A stretch of 64,000 bases of DNA from Symbiodinium natans (GCA_905221605.1 CAJNDS010001779.1:1301977-1365976); one strand, 5' to 3'; positions 41,761 through 51,933 are shown, counted from the stretch's first letter. A program made the numbers and translations. Notes: a model not told the origin generated them from the letters alone.

Positions 41761-43665
41761 ATGGAGGGCCGTGGAAGGCCGTCGTACTACCACATAGGCG
41801 AGGGTGAACCCGGAATGCTTCGTGAGAGAGGCAGGAGAGGGGCTGAGCCTCCCTATGATAGACCTTCAGGGTCCAGACACTCCTCAGTTCCACCAAGGAA
41901 CCCCGTTGTCGGTAGTGGAGTTGCTTTCAGCCCGATGTCGAACTTGTCGGGTGCAGTGCATCCCACAGGAAGCCCGGTGGTTGGTTCTCCGACTGCTATG
42001 GGTACCCCCATACCGGCAATGGCTTCACCCATGTCACCACCAGGTTTGGTGCCACCACCGCCTGCAGCAGTGGACCCCGTTGCCGTTCAGGCAGCCCTGG
42101 GATCCCAGCTTTTGGTTCAGACAGTTCAGCAGCAGCAGCAGCAGATATCTCAAATGATGTCGCTGGTGCAGCAGCTGGTCCAGGACCGGACAAGTGCTGA
42201 GAAGAAAGGCAAAGGAGCTGGTAGCTTGAGTAGCATCAGTGACAGCGTGGACCATGCCATGGAGGTTGATGATGGGAACGGCGCTCCTATCAGGAATCCT
42301 AAGGCAGACTCATATGTGCCAAAGTTGCCCATGTTGGATGGTGGACGCATGAACAAGGGTCGGCGTGCCGAGATCGAAGCATGGGTTGAGTACCTTGAAG
42401 TGTTTTTGCCATGGATTGCCTTGTTTGATGATAGGATACCGTCGGAGGTGCAGGCTTGTTTCGTGAAAGACAAGCCAATCCTGAACAAAGACTTGGCGAA
42501 AGGAGAGAGCATTAGGAGTACCAGAGTGTTCCTTTACCTTCGGCAGTCCTTTGCGAACTTTTCCCGTGGGCTTGACATTTTGAAGCAAGTTGAGCGTGAA
42601 CAGCTTGGTGTTCCGGCAGGCTATGAGGCGTTGAGGCGCTTGCATCAGGATCTGTCGGTTTGCTCGAGGATAGAAGCCTCGACCTTGCGAGAAGAGATGT
42701 TGAGATACCAACCCCCTGCCTCTACGAAGGATCGTCCTTTGGAAGTGTTTCGCAGCGTGCAGGTTGAGCTTGCAAAGTATGGTCGACTTGTTGCTGCGTT
42801 CCCAGACCTTGCGTTGAGTGAAGCGGATCAGAGCATGATTGTGTTGAAAGGTCTTGATGCGGATGTGAAGAGGTACATCTTGTTGCATGCGAAGATTGAC
42901 TCCATGAGTGAGCTTGAGACTGCGATCAAGTTCTACGACGCAAACATCAAGATCCTTACCTTCGCCGATTCCGGGCGAGGTCGAGACCGCAGGAACAACA
43001 ACGACATAGCGAATCCGCTGAACTTCAAGGGCGATGGAAAGGGGAAGGACAAGGGGAAGGACAAGGGGAAAGATAAAGGAAAGGACAAAGGGAAGGACAA
43101 AGGAAAGGACAAAGGTCGCTCGGGAAAGGACAAGCATGACAAGAAGGGAGAGAAAGGTGGAAAGGGAAACGTTCCGCAAGACCCTGGAAACGGGAGCGGC
43201 GGTAGCTCTGGTAATGATCCGAAGCACGACAAGCGTGCCAACGTGAAGTGCTACAACTGCAATGAATTGGGGCACTATTCAAACCGATGCCCTAAGAAAG
43301 CGGCCAAGGGAGTGGCGGCAGCAGCGACGCTTCTAGAACCGCAGTTGGCGGCTTTGACTTTGGAGGGCCCGCGTGTGTTTGCAGCGGCAATTGGTTGCGA
43401 GTTCTTTGATATCGCTCAGGGAGATTCCGACAATGAGTCGAGCTTGAGCGATGGTGATTGGGAAGCCTTTGGAAGGTCGTGGTTGTTGGAGAGTTCGGAG
43501 CCCCCAGTTGAGCTTGGAACCTCGCAGCTTGGAAGCCTAGAGACCCCCGTTGAGCTCGAGAAGGCCCCAGTTGAGCTTGGAACATCGCAGCTTGGAAGCC
43601 TAGAGACCCCGTTGAGCTTGAGAAGGCCCCAGTTGAGCTTGGAACGTCGCAGCTTGGAAGCCTAG
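41761..43665 (+). pseudogene. gag: Gag of copia copy 1
   Basis: The first ATG is at 41761 (MEGRGRPSYYHI). The order is a Pro/Gly-rich start, a Gln run (QQQQQ) near residue 125, the helical capsid core, a GKDK-repeat basic stretch (about residues 420-460), a zinc knuckle CYNCNELGHYSNRC (CX2CX4HX4C) at 43249-43290, and four copies of a 63-bp repeat (LGTSQLGSLETP) from about 43500. A single missing C in the second repeat copy (43607-43610) shifts the frame and ends the ORF at 43665. Downstream, protease continues in the new frame. Confidence 0.85.
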
Positions 43666-43760
43666 AGACCCCTGTTGAGCTTGAGAAGGCCCCAGTTGAG
43701 CTTGGAACGTCGCAGCTTGGAAGCCTAGAGACCCCCGTTGAGCTTGAGAAGGCCCCGTTG
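43500..43760 (+). repeat. 63-bp coding tandem repeat in gag, four copies (copy 1)
   Basis: Each unit encodes ELGTSQLGSLETPVELEKAP with small changes. The same four-copy block is in copy 2 at 53610-53875. The minus strand has a matching open frame that is only a shadow. Confidence 0.85.
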
Positions 43761-44263
43761 ACGCTTGGTGAGCATGGATTGAGTGAATTTTATTTTCATG
43801 ACATGAGCATGGCAGCCCCGCATGTGACACATGGTAGCAGCTCTGAAGCCATGGACTGGTGGTTGCTGGACTCCGGAGCGTCGACGCACCTGATCAGCTA
43901 GGAGACACTGCAGCATGTGCAAGTGCTGAGCCTGAGTGAGCACGTTGGTAGAGACTGTGTGACTGCCACGGGTGCTTCCATAGGGGTTCAGAAGAGTGCT
44001 GTGGTTCGCGTTTGCTTTGCCGTTGAGAGATCCAGTCCTATCGTTGTTGAGTTTGAAGCCCTGGTTGCACCTGTGCGATTTAACCTCCTGAGCCTAGGAC
44101 GACTCCTGAATAGGAATTGGACAGTTTCTTTTGCCCCCCATCTCCACGTGCAAGCTGGTGGTTTTAAATTTAAGGCTGTGTGGTCCAACAACTGTTGCTG
44201 GTTGCAGAGTCATGCGGTGGCACGGGCCTGTTTGGTGTCTCAAGAACAGAGCGCAGCGCAGCA
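43666..44263 (+). pseudogene. pol: Aspartic protease of copia copy 1, with nonsense mutation
   Basis: WWLLDSGASTHLIS contains the retropepsin DSGA motif (Asp codon at 43869). Ten codons later a TAG (43899-43901) stands where copy 2 has GAG. The domain then runs on (RVCFAVERSS, FNLLSLGRLLNRNW) to about 44250. A 74-base segment at 44190-44263 is absent from copy 2. Confidence 0.75.
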
Positions 44264-47012
44264 GATTGCAGACCCCTCGTGTACGAGACCTTCCGCAGCC
44301 CGAGAAGATGGCCTCCTCCAGCGAGAGCGAAGTGGAATGGCGCATGGAAGGGAAGGACAAAGGGAAGCTGGTCCGGAGAGTCGTTGCGACTCAAGCGGCC
44401 TCAATCTCGGTGGGAGAAGAGGACTTCGAGGAGAGCACCCGGTTGGCCACAGCTACGTCCACGGAGACAGAGGGCGCGATCCTTCTGGTGCCCGCGGATG
44501 CCGAGTCCCAGGTGGTGTTGAAGCCGGGCGAGATCGAGACCCCAGGACCCGCCAAAGTTCCTCTGCAGAAGCCCATGCCAAAGAAGCCCAAGGTGAAGAA
44601 GATGCCCCAGAAGCCCCTCGTGAAGAGAATGCCAAAGGCAGCGAGCTCTTCGTCGACAAAGAGGACCCCCGTGAAGCTGGTGCCTCGTTCCGATCGCCAG
44701 CAGCCGTGGTTGACGTTGTGGAGTGCAAGTTCAAGGGCAGTGAAGAAGCAGAAGCTCAAGGAAAGCCGCATGACGTCAGCTGCAAAGTCCGACTTGAACC
44801 GCTTTCGCAAGGAGAAGAAGGGCCCAAAGAGACGGACGCTGGAGGAGCACCTCAAGGAGCATTTTTTGCAGTGCCTGGACCGCAAGGCCCCCTACACTGT
44901 GACGACCATCTCCGAGATCATCAAGGAGAAAGCAAAGCCCCCGAGCCCACCGAGGAAGGAAGCCGACTCCCCGGGGTACCCGGAAAGGTTGCCTACCCCT
45001 CCGCGGGTTCCGCCACGTCGACGCTTGCCCACGCCTCCGAGGAATCCGACATCGCCAAGGGCCAGCGCATCACGGGCACCAGCTACGCCGCCAAAGACAT
45101 CGCCATTGCCACCACCACCGACCAATCCCGGAACGCCTACTTCGAGTGGATGGAGTGTGGTGACGGACCGAAAGCGCTGAGTGCAGTCAGCCAGAAAGGA
45201 TCTTCCCAGGCAATGGCGAGCAGCAAAAGTCTTGATGTGCTTGATGGTTGTGCTTGCGCTTGTGATGTTGGCATGAGTGGCATGGTTGGCATGAGTGGCA
45301 TGGTTGAGCATGTGTGTGTTGGTGAGCTTGATCAGGAGAAAGCACCGGCCCCAGACGGCGACCAGGCGTGGTTGCTACGTGGTGATCAGGAGTTGCTTCA
45401 CCAGGAGTTGTGGGGAAAGGTTCACCGTGAGCATGTGTTGCGAAGTCATGTTCCTTTTAATTCCAGCTGTGAGCATTGTGTGCGTGGCAGAGGCCTTGAA
45501 CCAGCTAGGAAAATCGAGAGGGATTCCGGAGAGGGAGCCCAAAAGGAGGTTCAGATCGACAAGTTCTTCTACAAGGGGATTTGGTTCCTGGTGTTGGTGC
45601 TTGTTGGTTGCTTTGCCATCGGAACAGTGATGTACCGTGAAGTTTCAGGACCGCGTGGTGCAGCAGCGCGTGAGGTGATGCTTGGAGAGATGTCGGCGTG
45701 GGGACGTAGTGTTGGCTTGGTTGGAGTTGAAGCGCGTGACTTGTCGGTTTGCGTGAAGTCGGATCTTGAGGGGGTGGTGAAGAACCTTGCTCAGGGTTTC
45801 GCTGATACCATGACCGTTGGTGCGGTTGAGGTGTCTGATGTTCCGGTTGGTCGGCACGCCCCGGTCGCAGAGAGGGCCATCCGGACATTAAAGGAAACCG
45901 CGAACACGTTGTGCGCCGGACTGGAGCAAGTTGGCCTAGAGCCCTGTGGCAGAGGAGTTAGCTTTCTTCTCTCTCACTGTGCTCAGGCACACAACCGCTA
46001 CCAAATCCAGCCTGGATCGGCAATGACTCCTGAACAACGTAGTTTAAGAACTATGAAGCAGCCTCGGGCGATATACGTCTGGGGAGCGTCAATCTTGGCC
46101 ACACCTCCGCCGAGTCTACGACAATTCATCACGGGCAGATATGGACAGGCTGCCTACTTAGGCCCTGAAGTCGCGGGTGGCAGTCATCTGGTGCAGTTCC
46201 GACTGAAGGATGGTTCGTTGAAGATTGCTCGGTCAGCCCGAATCAGGATGTTGGTGCCCATGACCTTTGAGTTGTCAGCCTTGCGTGGTATTTGTCGTAT
46301 GTTGCCCGAGCGTGCTGGTGACGTTGTGCGTGGCTTGCCAGCGGTTGACCAAGGGAACATGCGTGATCTTCCAATCCCAAACACCGAGACTCGCGGACCG
46401 CCAGCATCGTGGGTCGAGGAAAATGGCAGGACCCCGAGGTGTCGAGCGTGTCGATTGAGGGGTGTTCCGGCGGACAAGGCGTGGCACACTCAGAAGTGTC
46501 GTGACAGATACGCTGCGTACGTGAAGAGCTCTTTTGATCCGAATCAGTTTGTGCTTGATGATGCCCGGCATGAGTTGGAGATCGAAGGAGTTGAGCTTGA
46601 TCTTGGTTCGCGTGCTTTTGGTGAGCTTGACGTCGGGTTGGAGTTGCCTGATGATGTGCAGGATTATGAACCGACTGAAGATGAGGGAGAGCGAGGCCTC
46701 GGTGAGTCCTTCTTGCCTGAAGGGGTGCTTGAGGGTGAACTTCGTCTCGGAGACTCTGTTGGAGTTGAACCTGCAGCTTCAGAAGAGGCTGACTTCATGG
46801 AAGTTGAGTCAGAAAGCCTGGATCGGGTGCCAGAACCAGAGTCCGATGCCATGGTCAACAACGTCTTGTTCCGTGAGTCGTTGGGTTTCGCCGCCGTTGC
46901 CAATCCCAGTACCGGAGGGCAGACAGTGAAGCTTGGTGGTGAGACTCTTGTGGTTGAAGCAGAAAGTGATATCCACAAGATGGGTGTCCAATGCGAAGCT
47001 GGAGCGGATTGA
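43917..47012 (+). pseudogene. pol: Pol of copia copy 1: integrase and linker
   Basis: Open from the protease past the embedded ORF to 47012; the first codon is GTG, so it is not a real start. The integrase has a zinc-binding end (HVPFNSSCEHC, about 45455), catalytic Asp in VQIDKFF (45556), Asp in KSDLEG (45760) and Glu in VAERAIRTLKE (45866), giving an intact DDE triad. A CRAC...CRDR motif (about 46445) lies in the linker. The frame is lost at 46957, where 134 bases present in copy 2 are deleted between GAA repeats. Confidence 0.75.
44308..45180 (+). CDS. Embedded ORF between protease and integrase, different frame from pol (copy 1)
   Basis: It has its own ATG in AAGATGG context and runs 290 codons. 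It is Lys/Pro-rich (KKPKVKKMPQKPLVKRMPKA) with a helical RTLEEHLKEHFLQCLDRK segment near residue 185 and a Pro-rich end. Codon third positions are mostly G or C, unlike gag and pol, which favour T (GTT, CTT, GGT). Copy 2 has the same ORF (54347-55159). Between the copies I count seven silent and three replacement changes in this frame, plus a 60-base in-frame indel, whereas in the overlapping pol frame nearly all of these changes alter residues. This frame was therefore probably the translated one. Function unknown; a captured host-gene piece or an accessory protein is possible. Confidence 0.6.
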   Translation: MASSSESEVEWRMEGKDKGKLVRRVVATQAASISVGEEDFEESTRLATATSTETEGAILLVPADAESQVVLKPGEIETPGPAKVPLQKPMPKKPKVKKMPQKPLVKRMPKAASSSSTKRTPVKLVPRSDRQQPWLTLWSASSRAVKKQKLKESRMTSAAKSDLNRFRKEKKGPKRRTLEEHLKEHFLQCLDRKAPYTVTTISEIIKEKAKPPSPPRKEADSPGYPERLPTPPRVPPRRRLPTPPRNPTSPRASASRAPATPPKTSPLPPPPTNPGTPTSSGWSVVTDRKR

Positions 47013-47790
47013 CGGCAAGGAAAGACCACTGGTCCGTTGTCGGGTTGTTGCGCGTGATTTCGCCCAGGGAGCAACGGCTGCTCAGCTTGGCATTTCTGCG
47101 GCGACCAGCTCAGCCGAGGCATTGAGGACCTTCCTCTTTTATGCCGGCTCGAAGAGGCAGAACGTCGTAGGCCTCGACGTCAGTACGGCGTTCTTGTTCG
47201 CAGAGTTAGAAGAAGAAGACGGCACGGTAGTGGTGCGGCTCCCTGCTGGAGTTACCGGTCCCAATGGAAGGCCCGGGTTCATGCGACTTCGCAAGGCTCT
47301 TTATGGTTTGAGAGCCGCGGCCCAGACCTGGGCTCGTCATCTCGCAAAGCTCCTCAAGCGCCTCTGCGACCTCACTCCATGTGAAACGGAGCCATGCCTC
47401 TTCTCAGGTGTGGTTCTCGGTGGACAGAGGGTGGCAGTGTTGTGCTACGTAGACGATCTCCTCATCAGCGGCGACAGCGACGAGGCCATCTACTACGTGG
47501 TGGAGAAGCTTAAGAGCGCGGTGAAGATCAAGGTGACCGCTGATTTGGATCGTGATCAGCAAATCACGTTTCTTGGTCGTCAAATCACCAGGAAGAAGGG
47601 CGAGGACTCTTTGGTGATTGGCGTGGCAGGCGAGTACTACCAGGAGATCTATGAGGGTTTTGGACTTGGGAAGAGTCCGAAGTCTTGCCCGACGCCGCCG
47701 AATCTTCGAAAACTTTACGACAGAGAAGAAGAAGTCTTGGAGCGGGAGTTGAGCTCAGAAGCTGCTGCTCGATATCGCTCTACGGTTGGC
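46960..47790 (+). pseudogene. pol: Reverse transcriptase of copia copy 1
   Basis: After the 134-base deletion the frame gives RWVSNAKLER, GLDVSTAFLF with the first catalytic Asp, ALYGLRAAAQTW and LCYVDDLLISG with the catalytic pair (47442-47460). A 17-base deletion near 47784 removes LGRLSW and shifts into the RNase H frame. The catalytic residues are present but the N-terminal fingers are lost. Confidence 0.85.
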
Positions 47791-49180
47791 CATGACGCGC
47801 GTGGATCTAGCATATTATGTTTCCATGCTAGCTCGAGGCCAGGCCAGTCCACGTGAGAAGCATGAACGTGCGATGCGGATGGTATTACGGTATCTCCGGC
47901 ATGTTCAGGATTTTCGACAAATCGTCCATCCAGTTGATGAACGGAGCCTTCGGTTGGATTGCTACGTGGATGCGTCATGGGGCAGTGAGAGGAGCGTTGA
48001 TCGCAAGAGTGTGAGCGGTGGTTGCATCATGCTTGGTGGTTTCTGTTTGAAAGCGTGGTCACGGCTTCAACAAGCTGTCGCTCTCAGCTCAGCAGAGTCG
48101 GAGTTGTACGGATTGGTTGAGGGAGCAAAGGAATCACTTTCAATCCGAAGAGCAATTTCCCACGTGTTTGGATGGGAGGAGTTGTGCGCACCGCACCTCT
48201 TTTGCGACTCCGAGGCCGCCATCGCCATCAGTCGGGCTGACGGCTTGAGGCGTGTCAGGCATATAGATCTGAGAGCATGCTTTATACAAGATCAGCTCCG
48301 ACAGCGACTTCTCTTCATCTTCGGAGTGCGAGGAGCCTCCAACGTCGCAGATCTCTTCACAAAATCGTTGGATGCCCGGACTACGTTGAAGCACATGTTG
48401 AGCCTTGGTTTGTCTGAAGTCACTGTTGCAGCTTGCGTTGGTGAGTTGGCGTGTTTCGTTGGCTTGCTTGGTGCTGCTGTGGCTGGCAAGGATCATGTAT
48501 CTCTTGCAGATCGGTATCGTTTGATGGAGTTTGCCAAGTGGTTGGTGGTTGAGTTCTGTGCGCCTCCCATGTCGAGCATGTTGGCTGCGTCGCGAGCGTG
48601 CTCCTGGGTTGGTGTGTTGACTGTCAGTGAGGCAGACGACGGCGGAGACCCGGCCACTACAGCGCAGCTTCAACAGATCTGCACTCTCCACATCCGCAGG
48701 GGGGGTTTCGTCTACTTGTGGGCTAGTACTCCGTGCACCGGTGGTTGCCTGTACCAGCATCTACATGCACGTGATCCAGCCTACAGACGCGGTCGCTTGG
48801 CACGGCACTGGTCGCTACACAGGAAGCTGTGGAAGGCTTTTATGTCGTTGTGTGACTACGTCCATGCTTGGTCGATCGAGTGGCCCCGAGCCTGTGCTTA
48901 CTGGTCATGGAACCAGACTATCCGTTTTCTGCAGTCGCGACCTTACATGTTGCACGATGTGTTGGTTGACGGTTGCTCGCTTGGCATGCGTGGTCGAGAT
49001 GGCGAGTTGATCTACAAACGTTGGCGTGTCATCACGACGATGGAGTCGGTTGCTCGCGGCTTGTCGGTCTTTCGGTGCCCAGGTGATGGTCATCCACATT
49101 CCGCCAACTTCGATCTCAAGAATACCCAACACTACCCGGAGAAGTTGACGAACGCTTTCTTGCACGCGTTAAACGCATGA
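47786..49180 (+). CDS. pol: RNase H and C-terminal extension of copia copy 1
   Basis: 464 codons. RNase H residues are CYVDASWG (D), SSAESEL (E), FCDSEAA (D) and VRHIDLRA (D). From about residue 215 follows an extension of about 250 residues not found in standard copia pol. It has STPCTGG, IEWPRACAYW, a VDGCSLGM...RW segment and CPGDGHPH. The arrangement is loosely like a cytosine-5 methyltransferase (PC motif, later strand motifs), but the match is weak. It is identical in build to copy 2. Confidence 0.8.
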   Translation: MAMTRVDLAYYVSMLARGQASPREKHERAMRMVLRYLRHVQDFRQIVHPVDERSLRLDCYVDASWGSERSVDRKSVSGGCIMLGGFCLKAWSRLQQAVALSSAESELYGLVEGAKESLSIRRAISHVFGWEELCAPHLFCDSEAAIAISRADGLRRVRHIDLRACFIQDQLRQRLLFIFGVRGASNVADLFTKSLDARTTLKHMLSLGLSEVTVAACVGELACFVGLLGAAVAGKDHVSLADRYRLMEFAKWLVVEFCAPPMSSMLAASRACSWVGVLTVSEADDGGDPATTAQLQQICTLHIRRGGFVYLWASTPCTGGCLYQHLHARDPAYRRGRLARHWSLHRKLWKAFMSLCDYVHAWSIEWPRACAYWSWNQTIRFLQSRPYMLHDVLVDGCSLGMRGRDGELIYKRWRVITTMESVARGLSVFRCPGDGHPHSANFDLKNTQHYPEKLTNAFLHALNA

Positions 49181-49255
49181 CACCGCGAGATTTGCTCAAA
49201 GTTTTTTCCTCTTTTACTTTGCCTTCGGTACGGTGTATAGAGCATAGGACGTGCC

Positions 49256-49690
49256 ATGGCTGATATGGTTGAGGTTGAGAACGCTGTGAGGCGCACTTGG
49301 GTTCGAGAGCTCTGGATGCAATGGGTTCCTCAGCAGGTGGAAGTCAGTTTGATCGCCTTCCTTGCGATGTTTTCCTTGGCGATGCTTGGCAGCTTCCTCG
49401 CTGGAATCTTTGTGCAGCAATACCGACAGCGTCACAGCCACATTCTATCTCTGAGTGAGCTTCTTACCTTTCTTCCAGTGGAGCAAAGTCGGAGAGCAAT
49501 TATCACTACGCGGCATGGATATGCCTTTCATGTTCGCAGCAATTGCCCCGCCCTGCGCAATTCCCACCCAGGCAATCTGCAGCGTCGCGTTGCTTGTGAG
49601 CTTTGTCTGGAATACTTGCACGTGGACGAGCCGACACCCACCGTGTCGAGGGGGGGTGTAGAAGTTCGAGAACTGTGCGTCATCCTGTGA
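49256..49690 (+). CDS. Small membrane-protein ORF between pol and 3' LTR (copy 1)
   Basis: An ATG in a GCCATGG context opens 144 codons. A hydrophobic segment (LIAFLAMFSLAMLGSFLAGIF) spans residues 31-51, preceded by charged residues. A cytoplasmic-type part with HGYAFHVRSNCPAL and CELC (possible zinc site) follows. The ORF runs over the polypurine tract 34 bases into the 3' LTR. Copy 2 has the same ORF with a 3-base in-frame difference, so the frame is kept. The position is that of env-like genes in some copia elements. No signal peptide or fusion motif is evident. Confidence 0.65.
   Translation: MADMVEVENAVRRTWVRELWMQWVPQQVEVSLIAFLAMFSLAMLGSFLAGIFVQQYRQRHSHILSLSELLTFLPVEQSRRAIITTRHGYAFHVRSNCPALRNSHPGNLQRRVACELCLEYLHVDEPTPTVSRGGVEVRELCVIL
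49648..49656 (+). other. Polypurine tract, copia copy 1
   Basis: GAGGGGGGG ends exactly at the first base of the 3' LTR, where plus-strand DNA priming is expected. Confidence 0.85.
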
Positions 49691-50037
49691 GGGTGCGACA
49701 CGGTGAGTTTTGCAGTTTGCAGTTTTGTGTGCATAGCTTGGAGTCTGCTCAGCTTTTGAAGTTTTCCCAGTAGCCTGAGTACGATTAGTGGTGCAGGAAC
49801 GTTTTGCCTCATAGGGAACCACTCTCGTCGAGTTTCGTGACTTGAGGGTAGTTTTGGAGGTCGCCGAGCTGGCAAGTTGGAGAGCTGTGATACGTTTTCC
49901 ACTTTGGCTCAAGTGACGAGCACTGGTGTGAGTGCTGCAAGCCAAAACAGAAGTGTTGTCCGAGTGTCTGAGCTTGCTTGTGTGAGTTGGCTTGGTTGTA
50001 TCCTTGGTGCCTTGCTTGGCATCTTGGGTTTTTAACG
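49657..50037 (+). repeat. 3' LTR of copia copy 1, 381 bp
   Basis: Matches the 5' LTR apart from deletions of 6 and 15 bases and about one substitution. The spliced-leader-like sequence is at 49892-49913. Confidence 0.95.
49892..49913 (+). promoter_or_regulatory. Spliced-leader-like sequence in the 3' LTR of copy 1
   Basis: Identical to the copy at 41516-41537. Confidence 0.5.
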
Positions 50038-50042
50038 CTTTG
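50038..50042. repeat. Target-site duplication CTTTG, right copy
   Basis: Pairs with 41270-41274. Confidence 0.85.
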
Positions 50043-50964
50043 GATCAGAGATCACATGTCAGGCTTGTGCAAGTTCCGGAGCTGGAAGGCCTGCCCTGTC
50101 AGCACTGTGGCCAGTACTTCCCGAATGAGCGGGCTCTAAAAACTCATATTGGGCATCGACACCCCGAGGTAAACAGGGAGGCTGCAGCGGTTGCCGCCGA
50201 TCTGACTCGTGATGTTCTTGGAGTTGACGGCATGCCGGTATGTAGAATGTGTCACAAGACATTCCATGGATGGCAAAACCTGATTCGACATGTTAGCAAT
50301 GGTCGGTGTCATGCTATGATTGGAAAGCCATCTGAAGCACTGGTGCCTACACCTATGGATCTTCCGTTTTACAAGAGAGCAGAGCAGGTGCAAAAACTAC
50401 TGAGTACCGGGCTTGTGTGCCTCACACAGGATACTGCCATGCGTGATGACTTGCTGAAGTACTGCGTAGTGTGTCGACAATGGATTGGTGACCCCAGGCA
50501 CCACAAGCAACATATCAAGAAAACACATGCTGACATCTGGAAGCGGTATCTTGATATGCTCACTGCCGCCGCGTTGAAGTGGGGCCGTGTGCCTTCTGCG
50601 GGTGCGCTGGGGCTACCGAGCACCGATCCAGGCACGCCAAATCATGCACTGTGCTTCTTTCAAGCGCTGCTCGCGTGTCAGCTGGCTCGCGATTCAGGTG
50701 TGGTACAGAATGATGGATGTGGAAGACCAGGAAACGGAGTTCTTCCGGCACCTGCTGCCCAGCTACGACGAGAAGCGCGTGCGGGAGGATGGGGAGAAGG
50801 ACCGTCCCAGCAAGTACCCCAAGCCAGACGGCAAAGACAAGGGTCAAGTAAAGTCGAATACAAGAAAAGGGGTCCTGGCAAGATCAGAGGTCACGACAGG
50901 CCCAATCCTTAGAGGATTCGAACATGAAGCAAATGGTGAGACTGGTTTCCATCATCAGTCTTAG
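50038..50964 (+). mobile_element. LINE retrotransposon, part 2, with three C2H2 zinc fingers
   Basis: Continues the frame of 40808-41274 when the copia insertion and one TSD copy are disregarded (TQAAL then DQRSHV). It has three fingers: CQHC...HIGHRH (CX2CX12HX4H), CRMC...HVSNGRC (CX2CX12HX5C) and CVVC...HIKKTH (CX2CX12HX4H). These would bind nucleic acid and are a common tail of LINE ORF2-type proteins. A frameshift near 50700 moves the sense into another frame with FFRHLLPSYDEKR, to about 50964. Sequence from 50965 to 51515 is broken in all frames and may be the decayed 3' part. Confidence 0.55.
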
Positions 50965-51510
50965 GCACGAGGACGATCTGGCATTGATACGGCTGGACAG
51001 GTCAAGTCTTCCAACGCCTTGCTCTTTTTAGATGTTTCATGACCGAGTTTCAGTCAAGAGCGGCGACTGCAGTGACCAGCAACAGACCCAAGATTATATG
51101 CTCCAAATGGACTGCGCAAGGTCTCTTGTTCCGCCTTAACGGCAGTTCTACTACGGCCTTGTGGGAGGTCCCTCCAGACAATTTGACAGCAGTAGCCCCT
51201 TGCCGAAACCTGCCTGCCACGCTGCGCAAATATGTTGAAGAGTAGGCACAATGCGCACCTGGTCGCAGGAGAGGGCTCAAGGTTCCCGGGAGGGGCAGAG
51301 GAGACGCAGAGCACTCTAGAGTTACGCAAGGCACTTCTAAGCACAAACGAACTAAACCTTACTGCATCGGAGCCCACAAAGCCTGCAACCCGAAACCCTA
51401 CCAATCCTGCCAGCAGTGGAGACGAGGAGCATCTGATCACAAGAGGGGGGCCCGAAATTCCCGGGCACTCAGGCAACCTTACTGCCTCACACCTGCCAAC
51501 CCTAAAAATG

Positions 51511-51515
51511 CCTTG
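51511..51515. repeat. Target-site duplication CCTTG, left copy
   Basis: Pairs with 60187-60191 across copia copy 2. Confidence 0.85.
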
Positions 51516-51917
51516 TGTAGAAGTTCGAGAACTGTGCGTCATCCTGTGAGGGTGCGACACGGTGAGTTTTGCAGTTTGCAGTTTTGTGTGCATAGCTTGG
51601 AGTCTGCTCAGCTTTTGAAGTTTTCCCAGTAGCCTGAGTACGATTAGTGGTGCAGGAACGTTTTGCCTCATAGGGAACCACTCTCGTCGAGTTTCGTGAC
51701 TTGAGGGTAGTTTTGGAGGTCTTTTAAGCCGAGCTGGCAAGTTGGAGAGCTGTGATACGTTTTCCACTTTGGCTCAAGTGACGAGCACTGGTGTGAGTGC
51801 TGCAAGCCAAAACAGAAGTGTTGTCCGAGTGTCTGAGCTTGCTTGCTTGGTTTGGACTTGCGTGAGTTGGCTTGGTTGTATCCTTGGTGCCTTGCTTGGC
51901 ATCTTGGGTTTTTAACG
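51516..51917 (+). repeat. 5' LTR of copia copy 2, 402 bp
   Basis: Starts TGTAGAAG and ends TTTTTAACG. The spliced-leader-like sequence is at 51757-51778. Confidence 0.95.
51757..51778 (+). promoter_or_regulatory. Spliced-leader-like sequence in the 5' LTR of copy 2
   Basis: Identical to the copies in the LTRs of copia copy 1. Confidence 0.5.
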
Positions 51918-51933
51918 TGGTAGCGGAGCGTGG
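51918..51933 (+). other. Primer-binding site, copia copy 2
   Basis: TGGTAGCGGAGCGTGG, identical to copy 1 and adjacent to the LTR. Confidence 0.75.

Larger units (their letters stand above)
41275..50037 (+). mobile_element. Complete Ty1/copia LTR-retrotransposon, copy 1
   Basis: Bounded by LTRs 41275-41676 and 49657-50037 and by the duplication CTTTG. It has a primer-binding site right after the 5' LTR, a polypurine tract before the 3' LTR, and gag, protease, integrase, RT and RNase H in copia order. It is inserted in a LINE. Lesions: one C lost near 43607-43610, a TAG in the protease at 43899-43901, a 134-bp deletion at 46957 and a 17-bp deletion near 47784. The LTRs differ by about one substitution and 21 deleted bases, so insertion is recent, yet pol is broken. 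The element probably moved using proteins made elsewhere. Confidence 0.95.

Noticed and set aside
42310-43275. 321-codon minus-strand frame opposite gag
   Set aside because: Antisense shadow of gag codon bias; the repeats of Leu/Ser/Phe mirror the GKDK run.
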